A DNA stretch of 51,812 nucleotides from Mesostigma viride (GCA_009746045.1 RPFO01000630.1:1-51812); one strand, 5' to 3'; numbered from the stretch's first letter, positions 40,746 through 51,812 are shown. A program made the numbers and translations. The notes: a model not told the origin generated them from the letters alone.

Positions 40746-41356
40746 CAACTCCCCTGGTCGTCTGGTTGAATCGAAACCATCGGCCAAACGCGACAGTTCT
40801 CCCGAATCATCCGTGGTTGCGAGTGCGCTTCTCATTAGCAGCTCGCGGCAAGCCAAACCGACTTACGTAGGGCTTGGAAACGTGCACCACGCCTGGAGAG
40901 ACCTCTTTATCCTGTACGCCTTCGCATCATCTTCAAATCCTGCAAATCATTCCAGTCCTCCCTGTCAATCCTGTCCTCGTCGGGCTTGCGCATAAGGTGG
41001 TATGACTGGCGAGACATTATGGCCGCGTGTTTTCGTGCTTTAAATACGCAACTGAAATGGTCGGAATTACCAACTGCAATGGCACACACAGCTATGGCAA
41101 CCAGCCTTCACGTCGGTAGCAGCAGCCCGACCACCAGGGTTTTCCCGCCAATTATTCCTTTTTAACTTTTAACTCCGAAAAAAAAATAACAGGGGTCCGT
41201 GGCCAAGCCCGTCTGGAGTTATTTTTTATCTCCGGTGAGTTAAAACCGCAAGTTATTTTTCACCGTTGGATGAAAACCGGCCCTCAATCTCACCGTCCAT
41301 TGTTTCCCGCCACTTTTAACTCCGCGAAGTTAAATCCCGTATAGACCGGGCCTCAG

Positions 41357-43119
41357 TGTCCAGAGGCCTCAATTGAGGCCTTTTGGCTCAATTGAGGCCT
41401 TTTTTCCCAAGATCTCACAAAGTACGGTATTTTGGCGGGAAGGACCGGTCCTATGGGTCGTCCGGCCCCAGTGGCGCGAATCTGGTACATGTGCTGAGCG
41501 TCCTGACCCGTTGGGGTCGACAGGGGTCGACGGTTACTGAAAAATACGTGAGGTGGAAAAGTACCTATTTTGGCCACTTTCGTGCAACGGGACGAGGAAT
41601 TTTCACGAATGCACGACCATGGCGGCCTCGAGTAAAATGGACCGTATGGCCACGTTCGTGCATCATTTCGAGCATTATGGAGCGCGTTGGGCAGATAAGT
41701 TATCCTTGAAGCTAGCCCGACCGCTAAATGTGTCAAAAGTCGATTTATAAATTCGTGGGATCGTTATTTGTGTGCTGAATGCCAGGTTAGTGAAGTTCAG
41801 ATGGGGCGTAGATGGCGTTGATAGTGCGCCTGCCAGCAGGACGATGCTTCGATATGTTGGGAAGGAGACTAGCGGAACGGCGGGGGGGGGTGTTGGGGCA
41901 GCCGTGACTAAAGGGGCGCTGGTTATATTCGAGCCTTTTGTCGTGAATCCATAGGTAGAGGAAGGGGTGTTTTTAGCTAGGAAAAACTGGGTTGCGGACA
42001 ATAAACGCGCGCGCGCCCCCAGATATGGGAGCGCAGTTATGCGAACAGCGCTGGTGAGGCCGCTGCAGCCGCTTTCATACGTCAATGGACGACGCATGGA
42101 GCGTCTGTCCGGCCAGATTAGCGGGCTGCATCGCTTCCGGACAACTTGAAAACGCCGAGCTTGAACAGCTTTTCTGATGCAGCCACGTTCAGCGCCAACG
42201 CATGTGCGTGCTTAGTGATCCCGGGTGTGAGGGGTGTGAAAGGTAAGTGCGTCCTGGTGGTAGAAAGGGAATGGCATCGATTTGCTTGTGATATCGCCAG
42301 TTTTTAGCTGCCTATCGGCACCTAGTGCCGAGGTAACGTAAGGCAGGCTATATTGCTTCGTGCAGTGCTCTGCGGCTGGCCCCCACCGTGTAGACGTGTT
42401 TACTTTCCATAAGAAGCATGGCAGTTCCTGCCATGCTGGCCATGTCTCAGGCAACCCTTGCAAAGCTTAAAATCAAGCTAGAGGTCTAGAAGACAGTGCA
42501 AATGGTGTCCAGTTATGCTTGTATATCTTGCCATGTGCTGTTCATCTGCTGCCGCGGCAGCAAACCCCTGTCAGAATATACCGTAACAACGTAGATATTG
42601 GGGCTATGTGAGTGAAGCTAAGCGCTTGGAAGGTCACACCTATTATTATAATGCATGATCCTTGTGCGTGTTTGTAATAGAGGCTTTGGATTCCTCATGG
42701 TTACGTGCAATACCCATGGCAGGCTGTTGCTGCCTGCAGTGCTGCGCGACAGCCCCGGCCGTGCAATTGTGTAAGAGGCGTCCCTTGGGGAGCATGCCAT
42801 GTCATGCCATGCTTACCGTGTTGTGGGGAAACCTCGTAAGGTCCAAAAGACACCTAAGAGGCAGAGGGAACTGAGTACTAGCGCCTTTTTTCTGCTTGCA
42901 TCTATGGTCATGCTGTGTTTATGGTGCCACCGCAGCGACACCCTGTTTTGTTAAATCATAATTAAATAGGTATTGGGGCTATATGACTGATGTTAAGTGC
43001 TGGCAACCCCAAAACAATCATAATAATGCATGGCCTATGCTCATATTTGGAAAAAAGTTGTTTGGCTGCATGCAACACCCAATATAAAAAAGGCCTCAAT
43101 TGAGGCCTTTTTCTGGACA
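41357..43119. mobile_element. Palindrome-capped repeat element
   Basis: Ends are TGTCCAGA (41357-41364) and TCTGGACA (43112-43119), each next to the 16-bp palindrome GGCCTCAATTGAGGCC (41365-41380 and 43092-43107) and T runs. No transposase seen in 1.76 kb; ORFs such as 41675-42097 minus are unrecognised. An internal partial duplication pairs about 42590-42660 with 42965-43033. Likely a non-autonomous element. Confidence 0.5.
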
Positions 43120-43129
43120 TTGGGACAAT

Positions 43130-43484
43130 AAGTCTCAGTCGGCAGCTGGCCGGCTGCTAGTTCCACCACAGGAGTGTGTGAGGTGTGAGGTACTGAGAGA
43201 GCAAAACAAGGTGCGTAGCTTCGCCTTTTAAACAATTCCAGGCTCAGCTACTGGGTAGCAGTTATGATCTACCTACAACGTGGCCACACCAAACTGGGTC
43301 TTTTCTGACTGTGTGGCAGTTACAATCATAACGTGATCTCAAGCCAACCATTCACAACCAAAGTTCAAGGTCAGTCACTTATGGAACAGAACTTAAACAT
43401 GCGGCACATGCCCGTCCATGTAGTCCAGAGCTAGCACTAAACTATAAGTACTAGTTTCAGGCAGGTGTGTCGATACTTCTGACA
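43130..43484 (-). repeat. Partial 3' LTR of copia 2
   Basis: On the minus strand a polypurine tract AAGGGGGG (43492-43485) is followed by TGTCAGAAGTATCGACAC, a typical LTR start, about 145 bp after the pol stop. The distal end is not defined; the partner LTR is outside the copy or lost. Confidence 0.5.
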
Positions 43485-43626
43485 CCCCCCTTACTCGGCA
43501 CACAGGCCGGAAAACAAACTCAAGCAAGCCAGAACAAATGTTCACTAAATAGAACTGTAGTATGGGACCAGTGTCACAGGCTAGCAAGTGTGTCCTTATC
43601 TTGTCTCATCACTAATTGCCAGTAAC

Positions 43627-44250
43627 TCAAATACCCAACAACTTGTGTCTGAGCTCCACAAAACGTGGCTCGGGTAGTGCCTTGGTGAGCATGTCGGCAA
43701 TCATCGCTGCCCCAGGAAGGTGAGACACCTGAACGGTGCCATCCGCGACCTTTGCGCGAATGTAGTGGTACTTGACGTCGATGTGCTTGGTACGCCGAGG
43801 GTGAACAGGGTCTCGTGACAGAGCCACGGCACCAGTGTTGTCGCAAAACACCTGAATTGGCCCTGAGGCCAGATCACCCAACTCCTTGGTGATGGTGAGA
43901 AGGGGAACCACCTGCTGCGTGACACCGCACAGGGCCATGTACTCTGCCTCACAGGTGGACAGGGCTGGAGTGGGCTGCTTGCGGCTGGTCCACTCCACCG
44001 CAGCACCGCGGTACATGACCACGTTGCCAGTGATTGACTTGCGGTCCACAGGATCGTTTGCCCAGTCGGCATCCGAGTAGGCCACCAGCCCCCCCTGCCC
44101 CGTGTAGGACAGACCCAGGTCCTTGGTGTGTACCGCGCCGTACTGAAGCACCCGGCGTGCCAGCCCAAGGTCGCTTACAGTAGGGTTTTTCATATTCTGC
44201 CGAGTCAGCAGGTTGACTGCGAATGCCAGGTCAGGCCGAGTGCATCCCAT
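43627..44250 (-). pseudogene. Copia 2 RNase H domain
   Basis: Open frame with MGCTRPDLAFAVNLLTRQ, GLVAYSDADWANDPVDRKS (first Asp), STCEAEYMAL (Glu), VFCDNTGAVAL (Asp), RTKHIDVKYHYIR and IADMLTKALP (last Asp). This is a textbook copia RNase H, ending at a stop near 43627. It belongs to a different copia family from the one at 3-11 kb, whose RNase H reads VDSSMDA and LLTDSMG. Domain intact, but the RT upstream is frameshifted. Confidence 0.92.
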
Positions 44251-45445
44251 CGCATACAGGAGTGCCCCGGTGATCGCTTGGTAGACGCGAGTGTCGTCCG
44301 CGTTGAGAAGCCCCCCCTCACCATGGGGGGTGTTGGGGACTGACGATGGGCGTCTTCACCGCCCGTGGGGAGACCCCGGCCCAACTGAAAGCGCTCAGCG
44401 AGGGCCTCCAGGTATGTACGGGCCTTGGTGCAGAAAAACTGTGCGCGCCGGCGGGTCGAGGACCAGGGAGACCCCCAGAAAGAGGGAGGGGGCATCCGTC
44501 TCGGTGATCTGGAAGCGCTGGGACACCCGTTGGGTCCACTGCGATAGCCACTCCGCCGAGGAGTGGGAGACCAGGAGATCGTCGAAAGGACGAAGGCAAA
44601 ACCACCAACATACAGGAACAGACACGTGTCCGTGGTGCTCTGGACAGCGCCAGTCTCATGGATGAGGTAGTCCCGGAGCATGTGGTGCCAGTTCCGGGGC
44701 GCCTGTTTGAGCCCATAGAGGCTCCGCCGGAGGCGCCAGAGGTACGTTTGGCCAGTGGGGTCGCGCTCCTCAAAGCCCTTGGGGGGAAGGACATACACGT
44801 CCTCCTCCAACTCAGCATAGAGGAACGCGGTGCGGACATCCAGCTGCCGGATGGGGTGGCCAGCAGTGCCAGCACGAGCCAAGCCCAGGCGCACGGTGGC
44901 AGCACGGACGGTGGGAGCAAAAGTCTCACCGAAATCAATTCCCTCGCGCTGTGCAAACCCCTTGCACACGAACCGGGCCTTGCACCGCCCATCAGCTTTC
45001 TGGGCGAAGACCCACTTGGTGGGCAGGAGCTTGGCACCGCGCGGAAGATCACGCACATGTAGAAGCTCGTAAACCTGGTGCTCCTGGAGGCTGGCCAGCT
45101 CACTCTCCATGGCCGTGCGCCATTCCGGCGAGGCAAGGGCGGCAGCGGGAGAGGAGGGCACGGACGCAGGCTGGCTATGAAAAGCAGCAGCGAAGCACAG
45201 GTCGGCGACAAGTGAGTGATGCGCGTGGATCCGTGCAGCCTTGGTGACAGGTTGATCCGGCCAGGAAGAAAGCGTGTCATCCAATACATCATCGCCCCCG
45301 AAACCAGGGGGAGCGGGGGTGTTACTGCCATGAGAAAGGTCGCCACACAAGGCAGCACCACGGGAACCCCACACGGGGAGGAGACCTGCAGATGCACCAG
45401 GGGACGCCGGAGGAGAATAGCCGGTGCTGTCAGCCGTGCTCTCCA
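44205..45445 (-). pseudogene. Copia 2 reverse transcriptase, frameshifted and 5'-truncated
   Basis: Blocks in order: WRTAMESELASLQEHQVYELL, GAKLLPTKWVFAQKADG, RFVCKGFAQREGIDFGETFAP, IRQLDVRTAFLYAELEEDVYV (catalytic Asp), RRSLYGLKQAPRNW. After a shift, FDDLLVSHSSAEWLSQW (where YVDDLL is expected), then further shifts before the RNase H frame. The 5' side stops at the CACTA-like terminus at 45446. No integrase or Gag continuation was recognised beyond the far end at 49836. Inactive. Confidence 0.9.
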
Positions 45446-45469
45446 CACTAGGAACTCGGCTTTGAGAAT

Positions 45470-45790
45470 GGGTGAGAAATGGTGAGAAAAAGGGTGAGAA
45501 AGGTGAGAAAAAGGGTGAGAAATGGGTGAGAATGGGTGAGAAAGGTGAGAAAAAAGGGTGAGAATGGGGTGAGAATGGGTGAGAAAACACGTTTCTCACC
45601 CGGGTGAGATTGCCCCAAAAAGGTGAAAAAAGGGGAAAAACGTGAGAAAAATCTCAAAAAACAGGACGTGAGATAAGTGAGAAAAACGGGAGGTGTGAAA
45701 CGTGAGAAAATCAGGACGTGAGAAAAGTGAGAAAAGTGAGAAAAACAGGACGTGAGAAAAGTGAGAAAAGTGAGAAAACACAGCGCTGAA
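45470..45790. repeat. Left subterminal GTGAGAA repeats
   Basis: Over 25 GTGAGAA or near variants with variable A/G spacers. Read on the minus strand they create a TTCTCAC-rich pseudo-ORF. Confidence 0.9.
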
Positions 45791-45924
45791 AAACACACCC
45801 ATAATGCAATATGCTGGCAGCAGACACATGCATGCAGTGCCAGTAACAACCGCTGTTCAAAACAGCACGAACAATAATGATTTTTTCATTAAATGTTTGA
45901 ATAATTTTAATGTTTACAGCTGCA

Positions 45925-46100
45925 AGAACCCGTTGATTCAACTATTCAACACTGTTATGGCGTTATGTACATCTTCGGCATTCAAATATGCCTTTTCAAC
46001 ACAGTCTGTTATGGCGTTATGACATCTTCGGCATTCAATGCCTGTTCAACACAGTCTGTTATGGCGTTATGACATCTTTCGCATTCAATGCCTATCATCA
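45925..46100. repeat. About 54-bp tandem repeat in the CACTA-like element
   Basis: Three degenerating copies of TTATGGCGTTATG...CATCTTCGGCATTCAA. Further right, blocks at about 46243-46300 and 46470-46530 share ATCAGATCCTTGACATAGA. Confidence 0.75.
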
Positions 46101-46655
46101 AATACTATATGGTAGCTAGCTAACAAAGCGGGCCGGTCGACAGGGCGTCACATGCTGACTTGAAAGTGGAACCGCTTGCATTTTACTCTCGTGGTCCCTG
46201 CAAGAAATAAAGCAAACCGACACAATATACGCAAGAGGAAAAGAAATCAGATCCTTGACATAGATGTAAGCGTTCTACAAGGATCTTGAGCTCAGCAAAT
46301 GTGTATGGCAAATCATAATTCCATCAACATACAATTCTACACATCCATGCATGCAAGAGGCCGGGGGAAAAAAAACAGGCCCTTGCAGATAAACATCTAT
46401 ACCTTCAAATGCCAAAATAATGACACCTATAATTCCCCCTAAAATGAAAGCAGTGCAAGAGACAAAAAAGACATCAGATCCTTGACATAGACATCACCAT
46501 TCTACAAGGAAGAGCTCACCAGCACCTAACGGTCCATGCAGCAAATGTGTAGAACCCAACACTCACTCTTATGGCAAAGCAGCCCCATGTGGCAAGGCAG
46601 CACCATACACATGAATCACACCATGCGCCAGATGTCACACGAGCAAGGCACAACG

Positions 46656-46867
46656 TTGTCGTCGGATCAGAAAGCAACAAACGTGAAAACGCTAGCGGCC
46701 CAAATCTGAGATTCCGCGGAACACAGAAAATAAGAAAGCTCAGAAGCTACCAGCAAGGGATCGAACATATGACCTTTGGCATGATTTCGCGGCTGTGTGA
46801 GTCTCCTGATCCGAAGGCATCTCACTTAATTAACGTTTCGAAACAGCCAAACTGCGGAAAATCTCTT
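46656..46867 (-). mobile_element. tRNA-related SINE, copy B
   Basis: Same family as 34044-34245, collinear over about 200 bp including the B box. No target duplication was recognised. It lies inside the CACTA-like element, so it inserted there or was carried along. Confidence 0.72.
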
Positions 46868-47007
46868 ACCGGAGAGAGTTGCCAATATCAAGGAGACAAC
46901 CAGCGCAGGCCAGAAATCGGGAGAATCCGGACCATGGTAGCTCGAGCCTGCCGTTATCTTGTCCGCGTTTTCGAGTCGTGCAGGATTATGAATATGAATG
47001 GAGATGG

Positions 47008-47100
47008 AAATGTGTAGCCTTGTGCATTGAAATTACGGCTGGCTGACGTGAAGAGCGACTACATGACCTACACGGTGGGGCCGGAAACGGCTTGCTTGAT
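47008..47100. repeat. Inverted repeat, left arm
   Basis: Starts AAATGTGTAGCCTTGT and ends CTTGCTTGAT; the complement stands at 47856-47951. Carries a short coding-like segment (MTYTVGPETACLI). Confidence 0.88.
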
Positions 47101-47855
47101 TGTGTTTCATCGTGGGCAACGAGTCCAACAACTACTTTCTCTGGGCGGCAAACTGCGGCAAATTGAACGCAAACCTCATCATGAAATCTTGACCGTCGAA
47201 ATCTAACAATCCGACGACTTATGCAGTATGCCGCGTAATTTTCTGTTGCGGGAGAGCCGTTGGGCCGGTTCCCGACGCGGGCGACCAGTGGTTTGCGTTA
47301 AGTTAACTTAGCTGAAGTTCCCCAAGCCGCATGATGGCTCTCATCGACGGCCTCAGTCTATTGACGCGTCGGCCCGATTTTGGCGGCACCCAATTTGACC
47401 CCAACGGCACCTACCGACAAAGGGCATACGTACGTTTCACGCGCACCACGACCTTCGAGCTCTGCTATGGCGGTGGTGCCGTGGGGCCCGCATCAGACTG
47501 CGGGCCCTTATCTGCTTTGGCGGTGCTGCCGTTGGGCCCGCATCAGAATTCAGGCCCTTTATGCATGCGGGCCATTAATGCATGTTACTTTTTTAGTCTT
47601 CTGCATACAAATATGAAGCAATGAGGTCGTGTCCTCTGGATTTTTGCACTGCAAATGGCATTTGCACCGTGTGCAGTTCCTGGACGTTTGGAAACATGCA
47701 TGATGGCATGTGGCTAATGTAATGACTGACTAGCTAGACCGTTTCAGTGGTTTTTCATTTGCGGGTATTTCCTCGTAAATGGTGGGAAAGCGATCGCAGC
47801 AATGGTTCTCACCACTAGACACTCCCGGCCAGTGAAGCTCGAAAAACACGCCCTG

Positions 47856-47951
47856 ATCAAGCAAGCTGTTTCCGGCCCCACTGTATAGGTCATCTTACAG
47901 TCGCTCTTTGCGTAAGCCAGCCATAATTTCAATGAACAAGGCTACACATTT
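47856..47951. repeat. Inverted repeat, right arm
   Basis: Minus-strand copy of 47008-47100 with about ten differences; encodes MTYTVGPETACLI on the minus strand. Confidence 0.88.
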
Positions 47952-48239
47952 GCATACTCTTTGCTTGGTTATCGGTGTGCCTTTGTTTGGATGCAGGGGG
48001 GATCGCTGTGCTGACACAACGCGGCAAGGGATTTGCTGGTAGAAGATGCCCTTCCCAAGGCTGATTACAGCGACCCTGCGAATGGCGACGAGGCCTACTG
48101 GTGAGCCTTGTTTTTTGCAAATGCTACTTACGCCGTCTGCTTTGGTTTTTTAATTCAGTCCTATTGAAAGGCGCCTTGGGATTAGCCATGCAATCATGTT
48201 TTACTGTCACAAAGCCAGCCCTAGTAATTAATATCTAGT

Positions 48240-49328
48240 TTGTTTGGTTTTACCCATCCGGGTGCCATGATCTTGCCGCCAGTAAAAGCGTCCTGTGTTG
48301 TATCTGTTCTATTTTTTTTAATAACCAATACTTGCAATAATAATACTCTTTGCTGGGTTATCGGTGTGCGTTTGTTTGAATGCAGGCGAGATCGCTGTGC
48401 TGACACAACGTTCAACGTGCTTGCATGGGCATCATTAAACCTGACGCCGCTTGTGCCGCAAGGCATTGTAGCGGCGTGTGGGGGCGTGAAGCGCTACGCG
48501 GATTCTTTCCACAAAGTCAGGATACACAGGTTCAACTACCGCACGGAGGCTGCGGACCAATCCCAGGGAAAGCGGCACAAGAATGCGGGAGTTGCGGTGC
48601 ATGGCCCGGGCGGTGTAGACTTTGGTTTCATTACACACATTCTGAAGGCCAGGTTAGAGTACCCACGAGGGGGCTGGGAATGGCAGCTGTTGTTGAAGGT
48701 GGAGCTTTTTGATCGCCTTCATGTCGCTCACCTGCCCCACGAGAGGTTGGTGGTCATCAGCAGCGCACAGGCCCCCAGGTCGTCGTGCCTTGTGTTGCCA
48801 GGTGCAGTGAGCTCAGTTGGGTATGTCGTCGATGAATGCTATGCTCCCGAAATGGTGGTAATCCCTGCCAAACTGCCATGGAGCATGGCACATCAGGCGC
48901 AATCTGCCCTCAGTAACCATGTGTATCACAGCGTGGCAGCAGATTTCCCCACCATGCCGCAGTTTGAAGTGATTGAGGAGGGTGAGCCGATGCCACCGCC
49001 ACCGCCTAGTGGCAAGAAGAAAGGCAAGAAGAAGGGGTCCAAGAAGAAGAAGGTGGCAGCGGCAGACCTAGGTGATGGCGACGTGGTGCGCCGCGCTGGC
49101 AAGGCACCTGCTCGAGGGCGCAGCCGCAAGCGTGGTGCTCCCACAGATGCTGGACCTAGCCAGCCCACCGTTGTAATTGAGGAGGTCCCTATGGCAAAGA
49201 GGGCCAGTGGAAGGCAGCGTAAAGCTGTGAACTATTGCGACACTAGTGGGGATGACACTATGTCATCAGAAGATGATGTTGATGCAAGCAACCCCTCGGA
49301 CAGCAGTTCTGAAGAAGATGACTATTGA
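48240..49328 (+). CDS. CACTA-like element ORF, unknown (transposase C-terminal part suspected)
   Basis: Open for 362 codons, but the first 60 are unlikely: the stretch before about 48470 contains an intron-like acceptor (ATGCAG at 48380-48385), so the true exon probably starts at or after it. From about residue 75: GIVAACGGVKRYADSFHKV, RIHRFNYRTEAADQSQGK, GGVDFGFITHILKARL, LLLKVELFDRLHVAHL, then YVVDECYAPEMVVIPA. This is followed by a Lys cluster (GKKKGKKKGSKKKK, nuclear localisation-like) and an acidic tail (SSEDDVDASNPSDSSSEEDDY). Location near the right terminus and the globular-then-charged layout fit the C-terminal part of an EnSpm-type transposase, but no catalytic motif is visible. An upstream exon-like piece is LLVEDALPKADYSDPANGDE (about 48035-48105). 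Confidence 0.5.
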   Translation: MFGFTHPGAMILPPVKASCVVSVLFFLITNTCNNNTLCWVIGVRLFECRRDRCADTTFNVLAWASLNLTPLVPQGIVAACGGVKRYADSFHKVRIHRFNYRTEAADQSQGKRHKNAGVAVHGPGGVDFGFITHILKARLEYPRGGWEWQLLLKVELFDRLHVAHLPHERLVVISSAQAPRSSCLVLPGAVSSVGYVVDECYAPEMVVIPAKLPWSMAHQAQSALSNHVYHSVAADFPTMPQFEVIEEGEPMPPPPPSGKKKGKKKGSKKKKVAAADLGDGDVVRRAGKAPARGRSRKRGAPTDAGPSQPTVVIEEVPMAKRASGRQRKAVNYCDTSGDDTMSSEDDVDASNPSDSSSEEDDY

Positions 49329-49505
49329 TTTAATTTGGGCATGACAGCATTGTTTATGGAATGATGTGCTGTTTTATATTGTATGACAACCCTATATTAA
49401 TTGCACCTTTGTGCACCCTATAATGCATATCAAAGTGGTGTTGAGTTTTTTTTCACGTTAAGGACTTAATGAAATAAAGCTCATGATTTTTCTCGTGTTA
49501 CACTC

Positions 49506-49825
49506 TTGGTGAGAAATTTCTCACCACGTTGACTTGTGATTTTTCTCGTGTTAGTGATTTTTCTCGTGTTGGTGAGAAACTTCTCAATTTTCTCAATTTT
49601 CTCAATTTTCTCACTTTTTCTCACCCATTCTCACCTTTTTTCTCACTTTAGGGTTTTTTCTCACCCCAATCTCACCAAAACCCCCTTTTTCTCACCAAAA
49701 TCTCACCCTGGTGAGATTTTTTGCCTAGCGTTTGCGGAAAAAAATTGAGATTTTTCTCAATTTTCTCAAAAAATTCTCACAAAAGGTGAGAAAATTGAGG
49801 GTTTTGAGAAAATTCTCAGAATCTG
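49506..49825. repeat. Right subterminal TTCTCAC repeats
   Basis: Mirror of the left array: many TTCTCAC units with T-rich spacers, running into the right terminus. Confidence 0.9.
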
Positions 49826-49836
49826 AGTTCCTAGTG

Positions 49837-50371
49837 TAGAGTGCCAATTTCACCGATCGCAAAACATTTACCCAGTTTGGGCAGATAGACCTGGCTAAAT
49901 ACGAGGGCGAGCGGAAGTAATTGTTGATGCATAGCCATCTGCTTCCTGCGCTTTGTAATTGTAATGAGTTGTTCGCAAATTGGCGTCTCTAGCGGTTACT
50001 CCTCTGTGCACAGCTGGCGACCAAGAAGACTTCATTGGCAGCCGGACTGCGGATGCGCGTCGTTGGAATATTAGCAACGTTAACATGTTTGCTGCGTTTT
50101 TTGTGAAGCTTGTCTAGCCGACTGCATTTGGGAGACTTGGCAAGGTTGCCTCCAATCGTTGAAGTCACAAACTGGGTGTCAATTCACGTTTACTAGCCAC
50201 GGTCATAGTAACATTCTAATGGCATTTGTCCCAGTTTCAACATGGGTTTTCACTCTGATCTGATGGAGTTAAGGGCCTAGCTCCGTGGTTTTGTGTCATT
50301 GTAGCAGTTTAGTCGCCTGCTAACGTAGTGAATCTTCCATCCCACCTCTCCCACCCCCACCCGCACTTCTC

Positions 50372-50374
<3 letters not shown>
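49837..50374. other. Region right of the CACTA-like element
   Basis: No gene recognised. Just outside the terminus, 49840-49918 plus is open (SANFTDRKTFTQFGQIDLAK) and ends at TAA; it could be a host exon but has no recognised relative. Confidence 0.35.
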
Positions 50375-51027
<653 letters not shown>

Positions 51028-51095
51028 TCCCACCCCCCGCTCTCTTGTCCCTCCCGCACCCCTCCTCTCTCTTTCCCTTTCCCTTGGCTGTTGAG

Positions 51096-51169
51096 AAGGA
51101 CTGGGGTGAAAAATCCAGACCGTTGGTGGCTGCCTTCAAGCAGGAAGTTTCAAGGATCAACAAGTTTTT
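51096..51169 (+). CDS. Possible internal exon of a host gene (SPX-like?)
   Basis: After the CT array the sequence CTGTTGAG|AAGGACTGG can serve as an acceptor. KDWGEKSRPLVAAFKQEVSRIN is open, and GTTTTT|GTGAGC offers a donor at 51170 (a second donor is at 51205). The short helix ending RINKFF recalls the F...L..E...INKFF stretch of SPX phosphate-sensor domains, but 25 residues are too few to decide. A following exon might start near 51753 after ATGCAG. Confidence 0.3.
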
Positions 51170-51205
51170 GTGAGCTGTCTGATATGGTCACTGCTGCGAC
51201 AAAGG

Positions 51206-51812
51206 TGAGTTACAGTATCTTGTTTTTCATGCAATTTTTTTGCTGTAGCTAGGTAAGCCGGCCGTTTTGTACTCCTCTTTCTTTTGCTCTCACGATTATT
51301 CTTGTTGTGGTTTTATATGGTCCCGTTAAGTGGCATGCATTATCATTATCCACATTAGTGTGAGAAACCATCAGCAGTGTTGTAGCTTGCATCTACAACA
51401 ACAGTTTTTGCTGCCGCCACCACTGCTATTACCAACATAAAGTCATTCTTGCTTTCTAAGCACTCTTTTCCTCTTGGGCTGTTGGTTGGGATACCAGCCA
51501 CCCTTGCACGCATAAATTCCAGCCCGGGTGCATGTGAAAACACAACCAAGGCAAGAATGTCCCCTATCGCAATATCCACCCACGCAACGCACCCAATGCA
51601 GCAAGAATGGGACCACCTTGTTGCCATGAGCTCTAGCACCGTTGCCACCTCTAGCTTTCTACTGTTCCCGTCCATCCTTATTTACACTGGCTGCTTTGCT
51701 TGCATTTCTGGCTCAGTGCCAGTTTGCACTTGCTAGCTTGCTAAGACAATAATGCAGCTTGCAAACGGCAAGGGCAAGCACCCGGGTAAGAGCAAAGGCA
51801 ACCGCACGAGCA
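51206..51812. other. Right end of window, probable intron
   Basis: T-rich after a GTGAGT at 51205, with no recognised coding sequence. CTTGCAAACGGCAAGGGCAA at the extreme right follows a possible acceptor and may start another exon. Confidence 0.35.

Larger units (their letters stand above)
37680..41355 (-). mobile_element. PIF/Harbinger DNA transposon
   Basis: Terminal inverted repeats GGCCCGGTCTATACGG (37683-37698) and its complement (41337-41352) are flanked on both sides by TCA (37680-37682, 41353-41355), a 3-bp target duplication as expected for this superfamily. The element is 3670 bp and contains a minus-strand DDE transposase remnant and a minisatellite. Confidence 0.87.
45446..49836 (+). 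mobile_element. CACTA-like (EnSpm) DNA transposon
   Basis: Left end CACTAGGAACTC (45446-45457) and right end GAGTTCCTAGTG (49825-49836) are inverted, with similarity continuing through TGAGAAT. Both subterminal regions are packed with GTGAGAA units (45470-45790) or their complement (49506-49825), typical of CACTA elements. The 3-bp flanks (CCA, TAG) do not match, so no clean target duplication is seen. One plus-strand ORF lies near the right end. Confidence 0.68.

Overview
This is a repeat-dense eukaryotic nuclear window with GT-AG introns and no bacterial features. The mix of elements (LINE, Ty1/copia, PIF/Harbinger, a CACTA-like DNA transposon, tRNA-related SINEs, many tandem arrays) plus a large intron-rich transmembrane cyclic-nucleotide phosphodiesterase suggests a green alga of the Chlamydomonadales type. 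That placement is inference; no rRNA or barcode gene is present.

Layout. 1-0.8 kb: unassigned flank and a LINE 3'-end remnant. 0.8-14.3 kb: a minus-strand LINE (ORF1, then ORF2 with endonuclease and reverse transcriptase), split at 3020-11055 by a young plus-strand copia element with near-identical 0.7 kb LTRs. 14.4-15.2 kb: 5'-truncated second LINE copy. 15.3-15.7 kb: SINE-like insertion. 16.8-37.1 kb: one minus-strand gene with 11 recognised exons, 3219 coding bases and 1073 codons. Every intron phase is consistent. Its product has TM1, a glycosylation-rich extracellular sensor-like region, TM2, a linker and a class I phosphodiesterase catalytic domain. About 84% of the gene is intron, and the large introns carry different tandem arrays (CCGA, 26-bp minisatellite, GGGA, GGCATGCT) and small transposons. 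37.7-41.4 kb: a decayed Harbinger element with TIRs and a TCA target duplication. 41.4-43.1 kb: a palindrome-capped element. 43.1-45.4 kb: a decayed minus-strand copia 3' half. 45.4-49.8 kb: a CACTA-like element with GTGAGAA subterminal repeats and one plus-strand ORF. 50.4-51.0 kb: a long CT tract running into a possible exon of a plus-strand host gene.

The only clearly functional-looking host gene is the phosphodiesterase. Its architecture suggests a receptor-hydrolase that senses something outside the cell (or in a lumen) and lowers cAMP or cGMP inside. Most other coding material is retroelement or transposon, much of it frameshifted. The strongest candidates for novelty are that receptor-like phosphodiesterase, the copia element whose protease-like domain lies after the integrase, and the polypyrimidine arrays abutting 3' splice sites.
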